A stretch of 60,817 nucleotides of DNA from Clostridiaceae bacterium (GTDB lineage: Bacteria; Bacillota; Clostridia; Oscillospirales; Butyricicoccaceae), in assembly GCA_016293155.1 (NCBI GenBank), contig JAEDEU010000002.1, positions 1 through 60,817 on the forward strand, given 5' to 3'. A program made the position numbers and the translations under genes. The notes under the pieces are model-generated. The model ran no database searches, had not been told where the DNA came from, and worked only from the letters and a program-made list of their open reading frames with translations. How positions within the stretch are numbered: position 1 is the stretch's first letter; each line of letters begins with the position of its first letter. Of the stretch, positions 34,492 to 42,774 are shown piece by piece.

Positions 34492-34851
34492 TTAAAACTG
34501 CAGACCGCCCTCGCGGGCACCCTCTGCCAGTTCCTTGACTCGGCCGTGGTATACATAACCGCCGCGGTCAAATACGACCGTGTCGATACCCTTAGCCTTT
34601 GCGCGCTCAGCGACCATCTGGCCAACCTTGCGTGCTGCTTCCTTGTTTCCACCGTACTCGGTGAAATCCTTCTCGGTAGAAGAGGCTGCTGCGAGCGTTA
34701 CGCCGGCAACATCGTCGATTACCTGAGCGAAAATATTCTTAGAGCTTCTGAAAACATTCAGACGCGGACGAGCGGCAGTGCCGGAAACCGTGCCGCGAAC
34801 TCTCTTATGGCGCTGTAAGCGCTGCTTGTTGGAATCCTTCTTCGAAACCAT
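34492..34851 (-). CDS. rplR: 50S ribosomal protein L18
   Basis: 119-aa 5S-rRNA-binding protein. RHKRVRGTVSGTAARPRLNV and DRGGYVYHGRVKELAEGARE are the family signatures. Confidence 0.98.
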   Translation of the reverse strand: MVSKKDSNKQRLQRHKRVRGTVSGTAARPRLNVFRSSKNIFAQVIDDVAGVTLAAASSTEKDFTEYGGNKEAARKVGQMVAERAKAKGIDTVVFDRGGYVYHGRVKELAEGAREGGLQF

Positions 34852-34867
34852 TTAGGCACACCTTCCT

Positions 34868-35422
34868 TTACTTCTTCTTCTTGCCGCCGGTCTTACCTTC
34901 CTTGCGGCGGATATACTCGTCAACATACTTGATGCCCTTGCCCTTGTACGGCTCCGGCGGTCTCTTCTCGCGGACTTCTGCTGCGAACTGACCAACCTTC
35001 TGCTTGTCGGCACCGGAAATGACGATTCTATTGCCCGGCTGCTTCGGTACGTCGATGGAGATATCATCGTTCTCCTCAACGATAACCTGATGAGAGTAGC
35101 CCAGGTTCATAACCAGCTGCTTGCCCTGCTTCAGGACACGGTAGCCGACACCGTTAACCTCCAGCTCCTTCTTGAAGCCCTCGGTAACACCGATAATCAT
35201 GTTGTTGATCAGGGTGCGGGTCAGACCGTGCAGAGAGCGGTTCAGCTTCTCATCGTTCGGACGGGTTACAGTGATAACGCTGCCGTCGATTGCAACGTTC
35301 ATGTTCGGATGCAGCTCACGGGTCAGAGTGCCCTTTGCGCCCTTTACGGTAATTACGTTGCCGTCGAGCTTCACATCGACGCCAGCCGGTACCGTAATCG
35401 GCTGTCTGCCAATTCTAGACAT
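34868..35422 (-). CDS. rplF: 50S ribosomal protein L6
   Basis: 184 aa, two related L6 domains. SRIGRQPITVPAGVDVKLDG at the start and RPPEPYKGKGIKYVDEYIRR near the end; the Lys/Gly tail KEGKTGGKKKK is typical. Confidence 0.98.
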   Translation of the reverse strand: MSRIGRQPITVPAGVDVKLDGNVITVKGAKGTLTRELHPNMNVAIDGSVITVTRPNDEKLNRSLHGLTRTLINNMIIGVTEGFKKELEVNGVGYRVLKQGKQLVMNLGYSHQVIVEENDDISIDVPKQPGNRIVISGADKQKVGQFAAEVREKRPPEPYKGKGIKYVDEYIRRKEGKTGGKKKK

Positions 35423-35437
35423 ATTACAGTACCTCCC

Positions 35438-35833
35438 TTACCATACGAACGCCAGGATCTCACCGCCGACATTCAGCTCGCGAGCCTTCTTGTCGGTCAT
35501 GACACCCTTAGAGGTGGAAATAATTGCGATACCGAGGCCGCGGAGTACCTTCGGCAGCTCCTGCACACCAGCGTACTGGCGCAGGCCCGGCTTGGATACT
35601 CTCTTGAGGCCGGTAATAGCCTTCTGATTGTTAGCCGAATACTTCAGCTGGATGCGGATCGTGCCCTGTCCGCCTTCAACGATCTGATATCCCTTGATAT
35701 AGCCCTCGTCGAGAAGGATCTGTGCGATAGCCTTCTTCATACCGGAAGCCGGAACATCAACAGTTGCGTGGCGAGCATTTGCAGCATTTCGAATGCGGGT
35801 CAACATATCCGCGATCGGGTCAGTGATATGCAT
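35438..35833 (-). CDS. rpsH: 30S ribosomal protein S8
   Basis: 131-aa primary 16S binder. ITDPIADMLTRIRNAANARH and ISTSKGVMTDKKARELNVGG are signatures. S8 is the translational repressor of the spc operon in E. coli. Here its gene is separated from rpsN by 245 bp containing a terminator and a -10 box. Confidence 0.98.
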   Translation of the reverse strand: MHITDPIADMLTRIRNAANARHATVDVPASGMKKAIAQILLDEGYIKGYQIVEGGQGTIRIQLKYSANNQKAITGLKRVSKPGLRQYAGVQELPKVLRGLGIAIISTSKGVMTDKKARELNVGGEILAFVW

Positions 35834-36077
35834 GTTTGCTCCTCCTTGTCGAAGTTAGGGAGTCTGTCTCCCCACTTTTCTGCTGTGTACCCCTTGTACA
35901 ACAGCAGCGCGTTTTGCCTTTAGACATCATTTTAGCAGCACGCGCCATTGATTATTATACAGGAATCTGTCAAAAAAAGAAACAGTTAATGACGATAAAT
36001 TTTATACAAAATTTACAATCGCCATCAACTGTTTTCTCTACATTTTAACCAGCGTATGCCGGTGTCCTGTTAATTTC
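35834..36077 (-). promoter_or_regulatory. Regulatory gap between rpsN and rpsH
   Basis: AT-rich 245-bp gap where neighbours are 11-25 nt apart. In transcription order it holds the terminator hairpin (35983-36031), a TATAAT at 35954-35959 (TTGACA at 35968-35973 is too close to be its -35), a second hairpin CTGCTGT-T-GTAC/GTACACAGCAG (about 35881-35905), and a small GGGAG/CTCCC hairpin (35858-35872) before the rpsH SD. No ORF is convincing. Confidence 0.6.
35971..36031 (-). terminator. Intrinsic terminator inside the spc operon, after rpsN
   Basis: On the minus strand CAGTTGATGGCGAT (36031-36018) pairs with ATCGTCATTAACTG (35996-35983), all 14 positions pairing with two GU pairs. An inner AAATTTT/AAAATTT stem of 7 bp (4-nt loop, 3-nt bulge) continues it. 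The stem runs into TTTCTTTTTTT. On the plus strand the two GU positions become A-C mismatches, so the structure is selected in the operon's own RNA. Confidence 0.85.
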
Positions 36078-36263
36078 TTACCAGGAAGCCTTTCTGACGC
36101 CCGGGATCTGGCCCTTGTAAGCCAGCTCACGGAAGCAGATACGGCAGATGCCGAAGTCACGCAGGTAAGCATGCGGACGGCCGCAGATCTTGCATCTGTT
36201 GTAAGCACGAGTGGAATACTTCGGAGCAGCCTGCTGCTTCAGTACCATTGCCTTCTTAGCCAT
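36078..36263 (-). CDS. rpsN: 30S ribosomal protein S14, zinc type
   Basis: 61-aa type-Z S14 with two CxxC pairs (CKICGRPHAYLRDFGICRIC) coordinating zinc. The short zinc form replaces the 100-aa zinc-independent form. Last gene before the terminator in the spc operon. Confidence 0.98.
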   Translation of the reverse strand: MAKKAMVLKQQAAPKYSTRAYNRCKICGRPHAYLRDFGICRICFRELAYKGQIPGVRKASW

Positions 36264-36277
36264 TTAACTACTCCTCC

Positions 36278-36820
36278 TTACTTTGCAAACGGTGCGCCCA
36301 GTGCGGAGAGAAGCTCACGAGCTTCCTCGTCGGTCTGAGCGGTGGTGCAGATTGCGATGTCCATGCCGCGGATCTTGTCGATGCGATCGTACTCGATCTC
36401 CGGGAAGATCAGCTGCTCCTTCAGGCCGCAAGCGTAGTTGCCGCGTCCGTCGAAGGAATTTGCGCTGATGCCGCGGAAGTCGCGGACGCGCGGGAGTGCG
36501 ATGTTGAAGAAACGATCCAGGAACTCCCACATACGGTCGCCGCGCAGGGTAACCTTAACGCCGACCGGCATACCCTCACGCAGGCGGAAGTTTGCAACCG
36601 ACTTCTTCGCACGGGTGATAACCGGCTTCTGACCGGTGATTGCGGAGATGTCACGAACGATTGCGTCCAGGACCTTCGGATTGCCGTTTGCTTCCTTGCC
36701 GCAGCCGACATTGATGACGATCTTGTCGAGGCGCGGAATCTGCATCGGGGACTTATACTCAAACTTCTTCATCAGAGCAGGTGCAACCTCTGCCTGATAC
36801 TTATCCTTTAATTCTGGCAT
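36278..36820 (-). CDS. rplE: 50S ribosomal protein L5
   Basis: 180-aa 5S-rRNA-binding protein. KFEYKSPMQIPRLDKIVINV at the start and the FPEIEYDRIDKIRGMDIAIC segment near the end identify it. Between rplX and rpsN. Confidence 0.98.
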   Translation of the reverse strand: MPELKDKYQAEVAPALMKKFEYKSPMQIPRLDKIVINVGCGKEANGNPKVLDAIVRDISAITGQKPVITRAKKSVANFRLREGMPVGVKVTLRGDRMWEFLDRFFNIALPRVRDFRGISANSFDGRGNYACGLKEQLIFPEIEYDRIDKIRGMDIAICTTAQTDEEARELLSALGAPFAK

Positions 36821-36833
36821 TGTTTACACCTCC

Positions 36834-37151
36834 TCAAATCGTTTCGCCGCAGTGCTTGCAAACCTGAACCTTCTTGCCGTCCTCCAGGAACTTGAAGGCC
36901 GGACGGGTCGGCTTGTCGCACTTCGGGCATACCTTCATAACCTTGCAGGCACGCAGAGCGCCCTCGCGCTTTACGATACCGCCGGTCTCGCCCTGGCGGC
37001 GCGGCTTGGTGTGGCAGGTAACGAAGTTAACGCCTTCGATTACTACCATACCCTTCTGCGGGTTTACGGAAAGGACCTTGCCGCGCTTGCCCTTTTCCTT
37101 GCCGGACAGGACAACAGCGGTGTCGCCCGTCTTGATGTGAAGATTATTCAT
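36834..37151 (-). CDS. rplX: 50S ribosomal protein L24
   Basis: 105 aa with the KOW motif KTGDTAVVLSGKEKGKRGKV. The C-terminal part contains CPKC and CKHC, a likely zinc ribbon, as in many L24 proteins of Clostridia. An assembly initiator of the 50S subunit. Confidence 0.98.
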   Translation of the reverse strand: MNNLHIKTGDTAVVLSGKEKGKRGKVLSVNPQKGMVVIEGVNFVTCHTKPRRQGETGGIVKREGALRACKVMKVCPKCDKPTRPAFKFLEDGKKVQVCKHCGETI

Positions 37152-37165
37152 TTACGGGGACCTCC

Positions 37166-37534
37166 TTACAGTACTTCCGGTGCGAGGGACAGGATCTTCA
37201 TATAGTCCTTGTCGCGAAGCTCTCTTGCGACCGGCCCAAAGATACGGGTACCTCTCGGGTTCTTATCTTCCTTGATGATAACTGCTGCATTCTCGTCGAA
37301 ACGGATATAGCTGCCGTCTGCACGGCGAACGCCCTTAACGGTGCGCACGATAACAGCCTTGACTACGTCGCCCTTCTTAACTACGCCGCCCGGAGTTGCC
37401 TTGCGGACAGAGCAGACGATTACGTCGCCGATGTTGCCGTACTTACGGGTGGAGCCGCCGAGAACACGAATGCACTTCAGCTCCTTTGCACCGGAGTTAT
37501 CCGCTGCACGGAGGAAAGTTTCCTGCTGAACCAT
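37166..37534 (-). CDS. rplN: 50S ribosomal protein L14
   Basis: 122 aa. MVQQETFLRAADNSGAKELK and RFDENAAVIIKEDKNPRGTR are diagnostic; L14 sits at the subunit interface and binds silencing factor RsfS. Confidence 0.98.
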   Translation of the reverse strand: MVQQETFLRAADNSGAKELKCIRVLGGSTRKYGNIGDVIVCSVRKATPGGVVKKGDVVKAVIVRTVKGVRRADGSYIRFDENAAVIIKEDKNPRGTRIFGPVARELRDKDYMKILSLAPEVL

Positions 37535-37548
37535 GTGTGCGCTCCTCC

Positions 37549-37806
37549 TTACTTAGCCTTTTCGATGATTTCTACAAGTCTCCATCTCTTGTCCTTGGAC
37601 AGAGGTCTGGTCTCCATTACGCGAACGGTGTCGCCAATGCCGCACTCGTTGTTCTCGTCATGTGCCTTCAGCTTGTAGGTTCTCTTAATGATCTTCTTGT
37701 ACAGTGCGTGCTGTACGCTGTCTTCGATCGCAACGACAATCGTCTTGTCCATCTTGTCAGAAACGACCTTGCCGACTCTTGTCTTGCGGAAAGCTCTATC
37801 AGACAT
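37549..37806 (-). CDS. rpsQ: 30S ribosomal protein S17
   Basis: 85-aa OB-fold protein. GKVVSDKMDKTIVVAIEDSV and DTVRVMETRPLSKDKRWRLV are the S17 core. Confidence 0.98.
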   Translation of the reverse strand: MSDRAFRKTRVGKVVSDKMDKTIVVAIEDSVQHALYKKIIKRTYKLKAHDENNECGIGDTVRVMETRPLSKDKRWRLVEIIEKAK

Positions 37807-37821
37807 GTGTAGTTACCTCCC

Positions 37822-38025
37822 TTACGCCTTGTCCGCAAGCGCGCGCTCGCGGAGAATAGTGTTGACTCTGGCAATATCGCGCTTGACGTCTGCGATTCTG
37901 GTCGGGTTCTCCAGCTGATTGAGTGCCAGCTGAAGTCTCAGGTTGAACAGTTCCTTCTTGAGCTCAGTCAGCTTGGTGGAAAGCTCCTCAGCGGTCAGCT
38001 CTCTGATCTCTTTTGCCTTCATCAT
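37822..38025 (-). CDS. rpmC: 50S ribosomal protein L29
   Basis: 67-aa two-helix protein at the tunnel exit. ELTAEELSTKLTELKKELFN and the basic second helix identify it. Overlaps the rplP end by 4 nt. Confidence 0.97.
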   Translation of the reverse strand: MMKAKEIRELTAEELSTKLTELKKELFNLRLQLALNQLENPTRIADVKRDIARVNTILRERALADKA

Positions 38026-38450
38026 ACTTCACCACCTGTCTCAGTCTCGCGCACGACGAACTTGGTCTTAACCGGCAGCTTGTGGCTTGCCAGACGCAGT
38101 GCCTCACGTGCGACCTCTTCGGAAACGCCGGCGATCTCGAACATTACGCGACCCGGCTTGACAACTGCAACCCAGTACTCCGGGGAGCCCTTACCGGAAC
38201 CCATTCGGGTCTCAGCCGGCTTCTCGGTGATCGGCTTGTCAGGGAAAATCTTGATCCAGACCTTACCGCCACGCTTGGTGTAACGGGTCATCGCGATACG
38301 CGCTGCCTCGATCTGGCGGGAGGTGATCCAGGACGGCTCTACAGCCTGGAGGCCGTACTCGCCGTGGGATACCTTATTGCCGCGAAGTGCCTTGCCCTTC
38401 ATGCGGCCCTTGTGTACTCTGCGGTACTTTACTCTCTTCGGGAGAAGCAT
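38022..38450 (-). CDS. rplP: 50S ribosomal protein L16
   Basis: 142 aa. MLLPKRVKYRRVHKGRMKGK at the start and MGSGKGSPEYWVAVVKPGRV are conserved; L16 contacts the A-site tRNA elbow. Start coincides with the last base of rpsC. Confidence 0.98.
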   Translation of the reverse strand: MLLPKRVKYRRVHKGRMKGKALRGNKVSHGEYGLQAVEPSWITSRQIEAARIAMTRYTKRGGKVWIKIFPDKPITEKPAETRMGSGKGSPEYWVAVVKPGRVMFEIAGVSEEVAREALRLASHKLPVKTKFVVRETETGGEV

Positions 38451-39208
38451 TAGTTGTTGCCTCCTTCCTGGCGCTGCTGACGACGGCGGAAGCCACCACG
38501 GCGGTCGCGGCGATCGCGACGGTCACGGCGCTCAAATGCCGGCTTCGGAGCTTCGATGTTGCGGTTCAGACGCGGGCCGCCCTGCAGGACCTCGCCCTTG
38601 TAGATCCAGACCTTGACGCCGATCTTGCCGTAGGTCGTATCAGCCTCAGCAAAGCCGTAGTCGATGTCTGCACGCAGGGTCTGCAGCGGGATGGTGCCCT
38701 CGTGGTAGTGCTCAGAGCGTGCGATCTCTGCGCCGCCCAGACGGCCGGAGCAGCAGGTCTTGATGCCCTTGGCGCCCATGCGCATTGCACGGCCCATGCA
38801 CTGCTTCATTGCACGGCGGAAGGAGATACGCTTCTCCAGCTGAGAAGCGATGTTCTCAGCAACCAGCTGTGCATTGGTGTCCGGATTCTTGATCTCAATG
38901 ATATTGAGGGAAACCGGCTTGCCCAGTCTCTTCTCCATCTCAAGACGGAGCTTTTCGATATCCTCGCCGCCCTGGCCGATAACAGCACCCGGACGTGCGC
39001 AGGAGATGAAGATCTTGACCTTGTTGTTGCTGCGCTCGATCTCGATGGTCGGAACGCCTGCGTCCTTCAGGGTCTTCTTCAGATACTTACGAATGTTGTA
39101 GTCTTCCACGAGAAGGTCGCCGAACACATTGTCCTTGGCAAACCAGCGGGAATCCCAATCTTTAATTACGCCGACACGAAGACCGTGCGGATTGACTTTC
39201 TGTCCCAT
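38450..39208 (-). CDS. rpsC: 30S ribosomal protein S3
   Basis: 252 aa. KH domain with RPGAVIGQGGEDIEKLRLEM and C-terminal S3 domain with ARSEHYHEGTIPLQTLRADI. It is longer than the ~218-aa Bacillus protein because of an Arg/Asp-rich tail with repeated RRD units, probably disordered at the mRNA entry site. Confidence 0.98.
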   Translation of the reverse strand: MGQKVNPHGLRVGVIKDWDSRWFAKDNVFGDLLVEDYNIRKYLKKTLKDAGVPTIEIERSNNKVKIFISCARPGAVIGQGGEDIEKLRLEMEKRLGKPVSLNIIEIKNPDTNAQLVAENIASQLEKRISFRRAMKQCMGRAMRMGAKGIKTCCSGRLGGAEIARSEHYHEGTIPLQTLRADIDYGFAEADTTYGKIGVKVWIYKGEVLQGGPRLNRNIEAPKPAFERRDRRDRRDRRGGFRRRQQRQEGGNN

Positions 39209-39223
39209 AGTTTACCTCCTCGC

Positions 39224-39559
39224 TTATTCCTTTTCCTTGAGTACCAGTGTGATGTGCGAAGTTCTCTTCAGGATTCTGAAGGCACGACCGTGTGATCTCG
39301 GCATGACACGCTTCATGACCGGGCCCGGGGTTACATAAACCTCGGAGACATACAGGTTCTCCGGATTCATGCCGTGGTTGTTCTCCGCATTGGCGATGGC
39401 ACTCTTAAGGAGCTTGATCAGCAGCTCGGATGCAGCCTTGGGAGTATTCATGATGATCGCAGCAGCTTCGCCAGCGTCCTTGCCGCGGATCAGATCGCAT
39501 ACGATCTTGACCTTGCGCGGTGCGATGCGAACATTTCTGAGATATGCTCTTGCTTCCAT
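39224..39559 (-). CDS. rplV: 50S ribosomal protein L22
   Basis: 111 aa. RNVRIAPRKVKIVCDLIRGK and the tunnel-lining loop near KRVMPRSHGRAFRILKRTSH are present. Confidence 0.98.
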   Translation of the reverse strand: MEARAYLRNVRIAPRKVKIVCDLIRGKDAGEAAAIIMNTPKAASELLIKLLKSAIANAENNHGMNPENLYVSEVYVTPGPVMKRVMPRSHGRAFRILKRTSHITLVLKEKE

Positions 39560-39581
39560 TATAATTTATCCTCCTTCAGCC

Positions 39582-39863
39582 TTACTTGCCGTTGTTGGAG
39601 GTCTTGCTGCCAGCGTGACCCTTATAGGTACGGGTCGGAGCGAACTCGCCCAGCTTATGACCTACCATATCCTCGGTAACATATACCGGAATATGCTTCT
39701 GACCGTTGTGAACTGCGAAGGTGTGGCCTACGAACTCCGGGAAAATGGTGGATGCTCTGGACCAGGTCTTGAGGACCTTCTTCTCGCCCTTCTCGTTCAT
39801 GTCGATAACCCTTTTGATAAGCTCAGGAGCCACAAAAGGGCCCTTCTTAATGCTTCTGCCCAT
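39582..39863 (-). CDS. rpsS: 30S ribosomal protein S19
   Basis: 93 aa. MGRSIKKGPFVAPELIKRVI and GHKLGEFAPTRTYKGHAGSK are the S19 signatures; it binds the 30S head next to S13. Confidence 0.98.
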   Translation of the reverse strand: MGRSIKKGPFVAPELIKRVIDMNEKGEKKVLKTWSRASTIFPEFVGHTFAVHNGQKHIPVYVTEDMVGHKLGEFAPTRTYKGHAGSKTSNNGK

Positions 39864-39880
39864 GTTGTCGTTCTCCTTTC

Positions 39881-40714
39881 TTACTTGCCGTTACGACGTC
39901 TTACGATCTGCTTGTCGGTGCGATGGTTCTTCTTGCGGGTCTTGTAACCCAGAGCCGGCTTGCCCCACGGGGTAACCGGTCCCGGACGACCAACCGGGCT
40001 CTTGCCCTCACCGCCGCCGTGCGGGTGGTCACACGGGTTCATGACAGAACCGCGGACGGTCGGACGGATGCCGAGGTGACGGGTCTTACCAGCCTTACCG
40101 ATCTTGCGGTTCTCGTACTCGAGGTTGCCGACCTGACCGATGGTTGCCTTGCACTCCAGACGGATATAACGAACCTCACCGGACGGCAGACGAACCTGAG
40201 CAACGCCGTTCTCCTTTGCCATCAGCTGTGCAGCGCCGCCGGCGGAACGAACGAGCTGAGCGCCCTTGCCCGGGTAAAGCTCAATGTTGTGAATAACGGT
40301 ACCAACCGGAATGCTGCTGATCGGCAGTGCATTGCCCGGCTTGATATCAGCAGAAGCGGAAGAAATCACCTTGTGACCGACCTTCAGGCCGTTCGGAGCG
40401 ATGATGTATCTCTTCTCGCCGTCCTCGTACTGAACCAGTGCGATGTTAGCGGAGCGGTTCGGATCGTACTCCAGGGTGAGGACAGTTGCTTCCATGTCCA
40501 TCTTGTCACGCTTGAAGTCGATTCTTCTGTACTTCTGCTTGTTGCCGCCGCCCTGGTGACGTACGGTGATTCTGCCATAGCTGTTACGGCCTGCTTTCTT
40601 GGTCTTCTTCTCGAGGAGAGACTTCTCAGGCTTGACCTTGGACAGCTCGCTGTAGTCAACGACTGTCATGTTGCGTCTCGATGCGGTGTACGCAGTATAG
40701 GTCTTTATCGGCAT
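39881..40714 (-). CDS. rplB: 50S ribosomal protein L2
   Basis: 277 aa. IKTYTAYTASRRNMTVVDYS opens the protein, and the C-terminal MNPCDHPHGGGEGKSPVGRP contains the peptidyl-transferase-proximal His. The ATG at 40714, 9 nt after AAGGAG, is the start; a TTG three codons upstream abuts the SD. Confidence 0.98.
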   Translation of the reverse strand: MPIKTYTAYTASRRNMTVVDYSELSKVKPEKSLLEKKTKKAGRNSYGRITVRHQGGGNKQKYRRIDFKRDKMDMEATVLTLEYDPNRSANIALVQYEDGEKRYIIAPNGLKVGHKVISSASADIKPGNALPISSIPVGTVIHNIELYPGKGAQLVRSAGGAAQLMAKENGVAQVRLPSGEVRYIRLECKATIGQVGNLEYENRKIGKAGKTRHLGIRPTVRGSVMNPCDHPHGGGEGKSPVGRPGPVTPWGKPALGYKTRKKNHRTDKQIVRRRNGK

Positions 40715-40784
40715 TGTATTCAACTCCTTTGTCTGATTTAAAACAGTGTGTCGTCAGACACGTATTCATTCCCGCAAGTGGGGA

Positions 40785-41078
40785 TTAGATCATACCCTCG
40801 AAGATCTCGATCGGCTTGGAGCCTTCCTTCAGGGTAACGATAGCCTTCTTCTTGGCAGTGGTCTTGCCAACGTGAATGCCCATTCTCTTGTTCTTAGCCG
40901 GCAGCTTGACGGTGTTGACGGAAGCGACCTGAACGCCGAAGATCTCCTCAACAGCCTTCTTGATCTCAACCTTGTTTGCACTCATCATTACTTCGAAAAC
41001 GTACTTGTTCTCTGCAATGCCTGCCATGGAAGCCTCGGTGATAACCGGCTTTTTGATAATATCGTAAGCGGTCTTCAT
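40785..41078 (-). CDS. rplW: 50S ribosomal protein L23
   Basis: 97 aa. DIIKKPVITEASMAGIAENK and VEIKKAVEEIFGVQVASVNT identify L23, the docking site for trigger factor and SRP. The ATG touches the rplD stop. Confidence 0.98.
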   Translation of the reverse strand: MKTAYDIIKKPVITEASMAGIAENKYVFEVMMSANKVEIKKAVEEIFGVQVASVNTVKLPAKNKRMGIHVGKTTAKKKAIVTLKEGSKPIEIFEGMI

Positions 41079-41701
41079 TATGCGTATACCTCCTCGAGCT
41101 TTGCTACTGCTGCCTTGTCGATGATGAACATGTCAGCATTCAGGATGTCGTATACATTCAGGGTAGCAACCGGAGTGGTGCGTACGCCCGGGATGTTTGC
41201 TGCGGACTTGACCACGTTGAAACGGGTCTCCGGGGTAACAACCAGGTTCTTCTTTGCACCGCTGACGTTCTTCAGGAATGCAGCGAAGGTCTTGGTCTTG
41301 ATCTCACCCATGTCCAGACCATCAATTACAACGATCTCGCCAGCCTGTGCCTTAGCGGACAGAGCGGAGAGCAGCGCCAGGCGCTTGGTCTTCTTGTTCA
41401 GGGTGTAGTTGTAGCTTCTCGGCTTCGGGCCCAGAGCGATACCGCCGTGAGTCCACTGCGGAGCACGGATGGAGCCCTGACGAGCACGGCCGGTGCCCTT
41501 CTGGCGCCACGGCTTGATGCCGCCGCCGCGAACCTCGGAACGGGTCAGAGTAGACTGAGTGCCCTGTCTCTGGTTAGCCAGATAATTCTTGACAGCTGCG
41601 TGCAGAACGGACTGATTCGGCTCGATACCGAATACTGCTGCATTCAGCTCCATTTCGCCGGTCTTAGCGCCGGTCATATCAAATACGGATGCGATAGGCA
41701 T
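41078..41701 (-). CDS. rplD: 50S ribosomal protein L4
   Basis: 207 aa. The extended loop RSEVRGGGIKPWRQKGTGRA reaches the tunnel constriction. L4 is the feedback regulator of the S10 operon in E. coli, making it a candidate ligand for the attenuator-bearing leader upstream of rpsJ. Confidence 0.98.
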   Translation of the reverse strand: MPIASVFDMTGAKTGEMELNAAVFGIEPNQSVLHAAVKNYLANQRQGTQSTLTRSEVRGGGIKPWRQKGTGRARQGSIRAPQWTHGGIALGPKPRSYNYTLNKKTKRLALLSALSAKAQAGEIVVIDGLDMGEIKTKTFAAFLKNVSGAKKNLVVTPETRFNVVKSAANIPGVRTTPVATLNVYDILNADMFIIDKAAVAKLEEVYA

Positions 41702-41724
41702 TTGTTATTCCTCCTTCCCTTTCC

Positions 41725-42360
41725 TTAAGCGTTCTTTACGGTGTTCTTGAGGAATACGATTCCGCCCTTCGGTCCCGGAACGGCACCGCGGACAGCGATC
41801 ATGTTCATCTCTGCGTCAACCTTGACAACGTCGAGGTTCTGGATGGTGACCTGCTCACAGCCCATGTGACCCGGCATCATCTTGCCCTTGAAGATTCTGG
41901 ACGGATCGGAGCAAGCGCCCATGGAACCCTGATGTCTGTGCATCGGGCCGGCACCGTGGCTCATCGGGGAGCGGTGTGCACCGTAGCGCTTGATAACGCC
42001 TGCGTAGCCCTTACCCTTGCTGATGCCGGTGATGTCAACGCTGTCGCCCTCAGCGAACACGTCAGCCTTCACAACAGCGCCCAGCTCGTAAGAGGAGCAG
42101 TCGTCAAAACGGAACTCCTTCAGGTACTTCTTGACAGCCTCGCCAGCCTTCTTCAGGTGGCCCAGCTGCGGCTTGTTCAGCTTCTTCTCCTGTACGTCGG
42201 CAAAACCGAACTGTACAGCGTTGTAGCCGTCGTTCTCCTCGCTCTTGATCTGAGTAACAGAGCACGGACCAGCTTCGATTACGGTAACCGGAATTACCTT
42301 GCCGTCAGCGTCGAAAATCTGAGTCATGCCGATTTTCTTGCCGATAATTGCTTTCTGCAT
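41725..42360 (-). CDS. rplC: 50S ribosomal protein L3
   Basis: 211 aa. AIIGKKIGMTQIFDADGKVI and the HRSPMSHGAGPMHRHQGSMG loop near the peptidyl-transferase centre are characteristic. Confidence 0.98.
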   Translation of the reverse strand: MQKAIIGKKIGMTQIFDADGKVIPVTVIEAGPCSVTQIKSEENDGYNAVQFGFADVQEKKLNKPQLGHLKKAGEAVKKYLKEFRFDDCSSYELGAVVKADVFAEGDSVDITGISKGKGYAGVIKRYGAHRSPMSHGAGPMHRHQGSMGACSDPSRIFKGKMMPGHMGCEQVTIQNLDVVKVDAEMNMIAVRGAVPGPKGGIVFLKNTVKNA

Positions 42361-42384
42361 TATGTTTTCCTCCTTGCAGGTTAT

Positions 42385-42433
42385 TGGTTGATCCGTGATC
42401 TTCGGACCAACTTGACCGCGCCGCCTTTGTGCG
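42385..42433 (-). other. Hairpins between rpsJ and rplC
   Basis: In the 102-nt rpsJ-rplC gap the transcript can form GCCGC/GCGGC (loop ACAAAG) and TTGG-TCCG/CGGA...CCAA. Neither has a U-tract; they may affect processing or rplC translation. Confidence 0.4.
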
Positions 42434-42462
42434 GCTCAGGTGAATAATGGATAAGCTGTGGA

Positions 42463-42774
42463 TTACAGCTTGATCTCGATCTCTACGCCAGCCGGCAGGT
42501 CGAGGCTCATCAGGGTCTCAACGGTCTTCTGACCCGGCTGCAGAATGTCGATCAGTCTCTTGTGGGTGCGGCGCTCAAACTGCTCGCGGCTGTCCTTGTA
42601 CTTGTGAACTGCGCGCAGGATGGTGATGATCTGCTTGTCGGTCGGCAGCGGGATCGGACCGGAAACCTTAGCGCCGGTGCGCTTAGCAGCCTCTACGATC
42701 TTCTCAGCAGCCTGGTCGATCAGCTGATGGTCATATGCCTTGAGTCTGATTCTGATCTTCTGTGCGTTTGCCAT
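42463..42774 (-). CDS. rpsJ: 30S ribosomal protein S10
   Basis: 103 aa. QKIRIRLKAYDHQLIDQAAE and the LMSLDLPAGVEIEIKL ending identify S10, also NusE in antitermination. First gene of the cluster, with AAGGAGG upstream. The preceding tuf/fus/rpsL group is not here: a sigma-factor gene lies upstream instead. Confidence 0.98.
   Translation of the reverse strand: MANAQKIRIRLKAYDHQLIDQAAEKIVEAAKRTGAKVSGPIPLPTDKQIITILRAVHKYKDSREQFERRTHKRLIDILQPGQKTVETLMSLDLPAGVEIEIKL

Noticed and set aside
35968..35973. TTGACA in the rpsN-rpsH gap as a -35
   Set aside because: Only 8 nt from the TATAAT; a 17-nt spacing places CAATGG at the -10 position.
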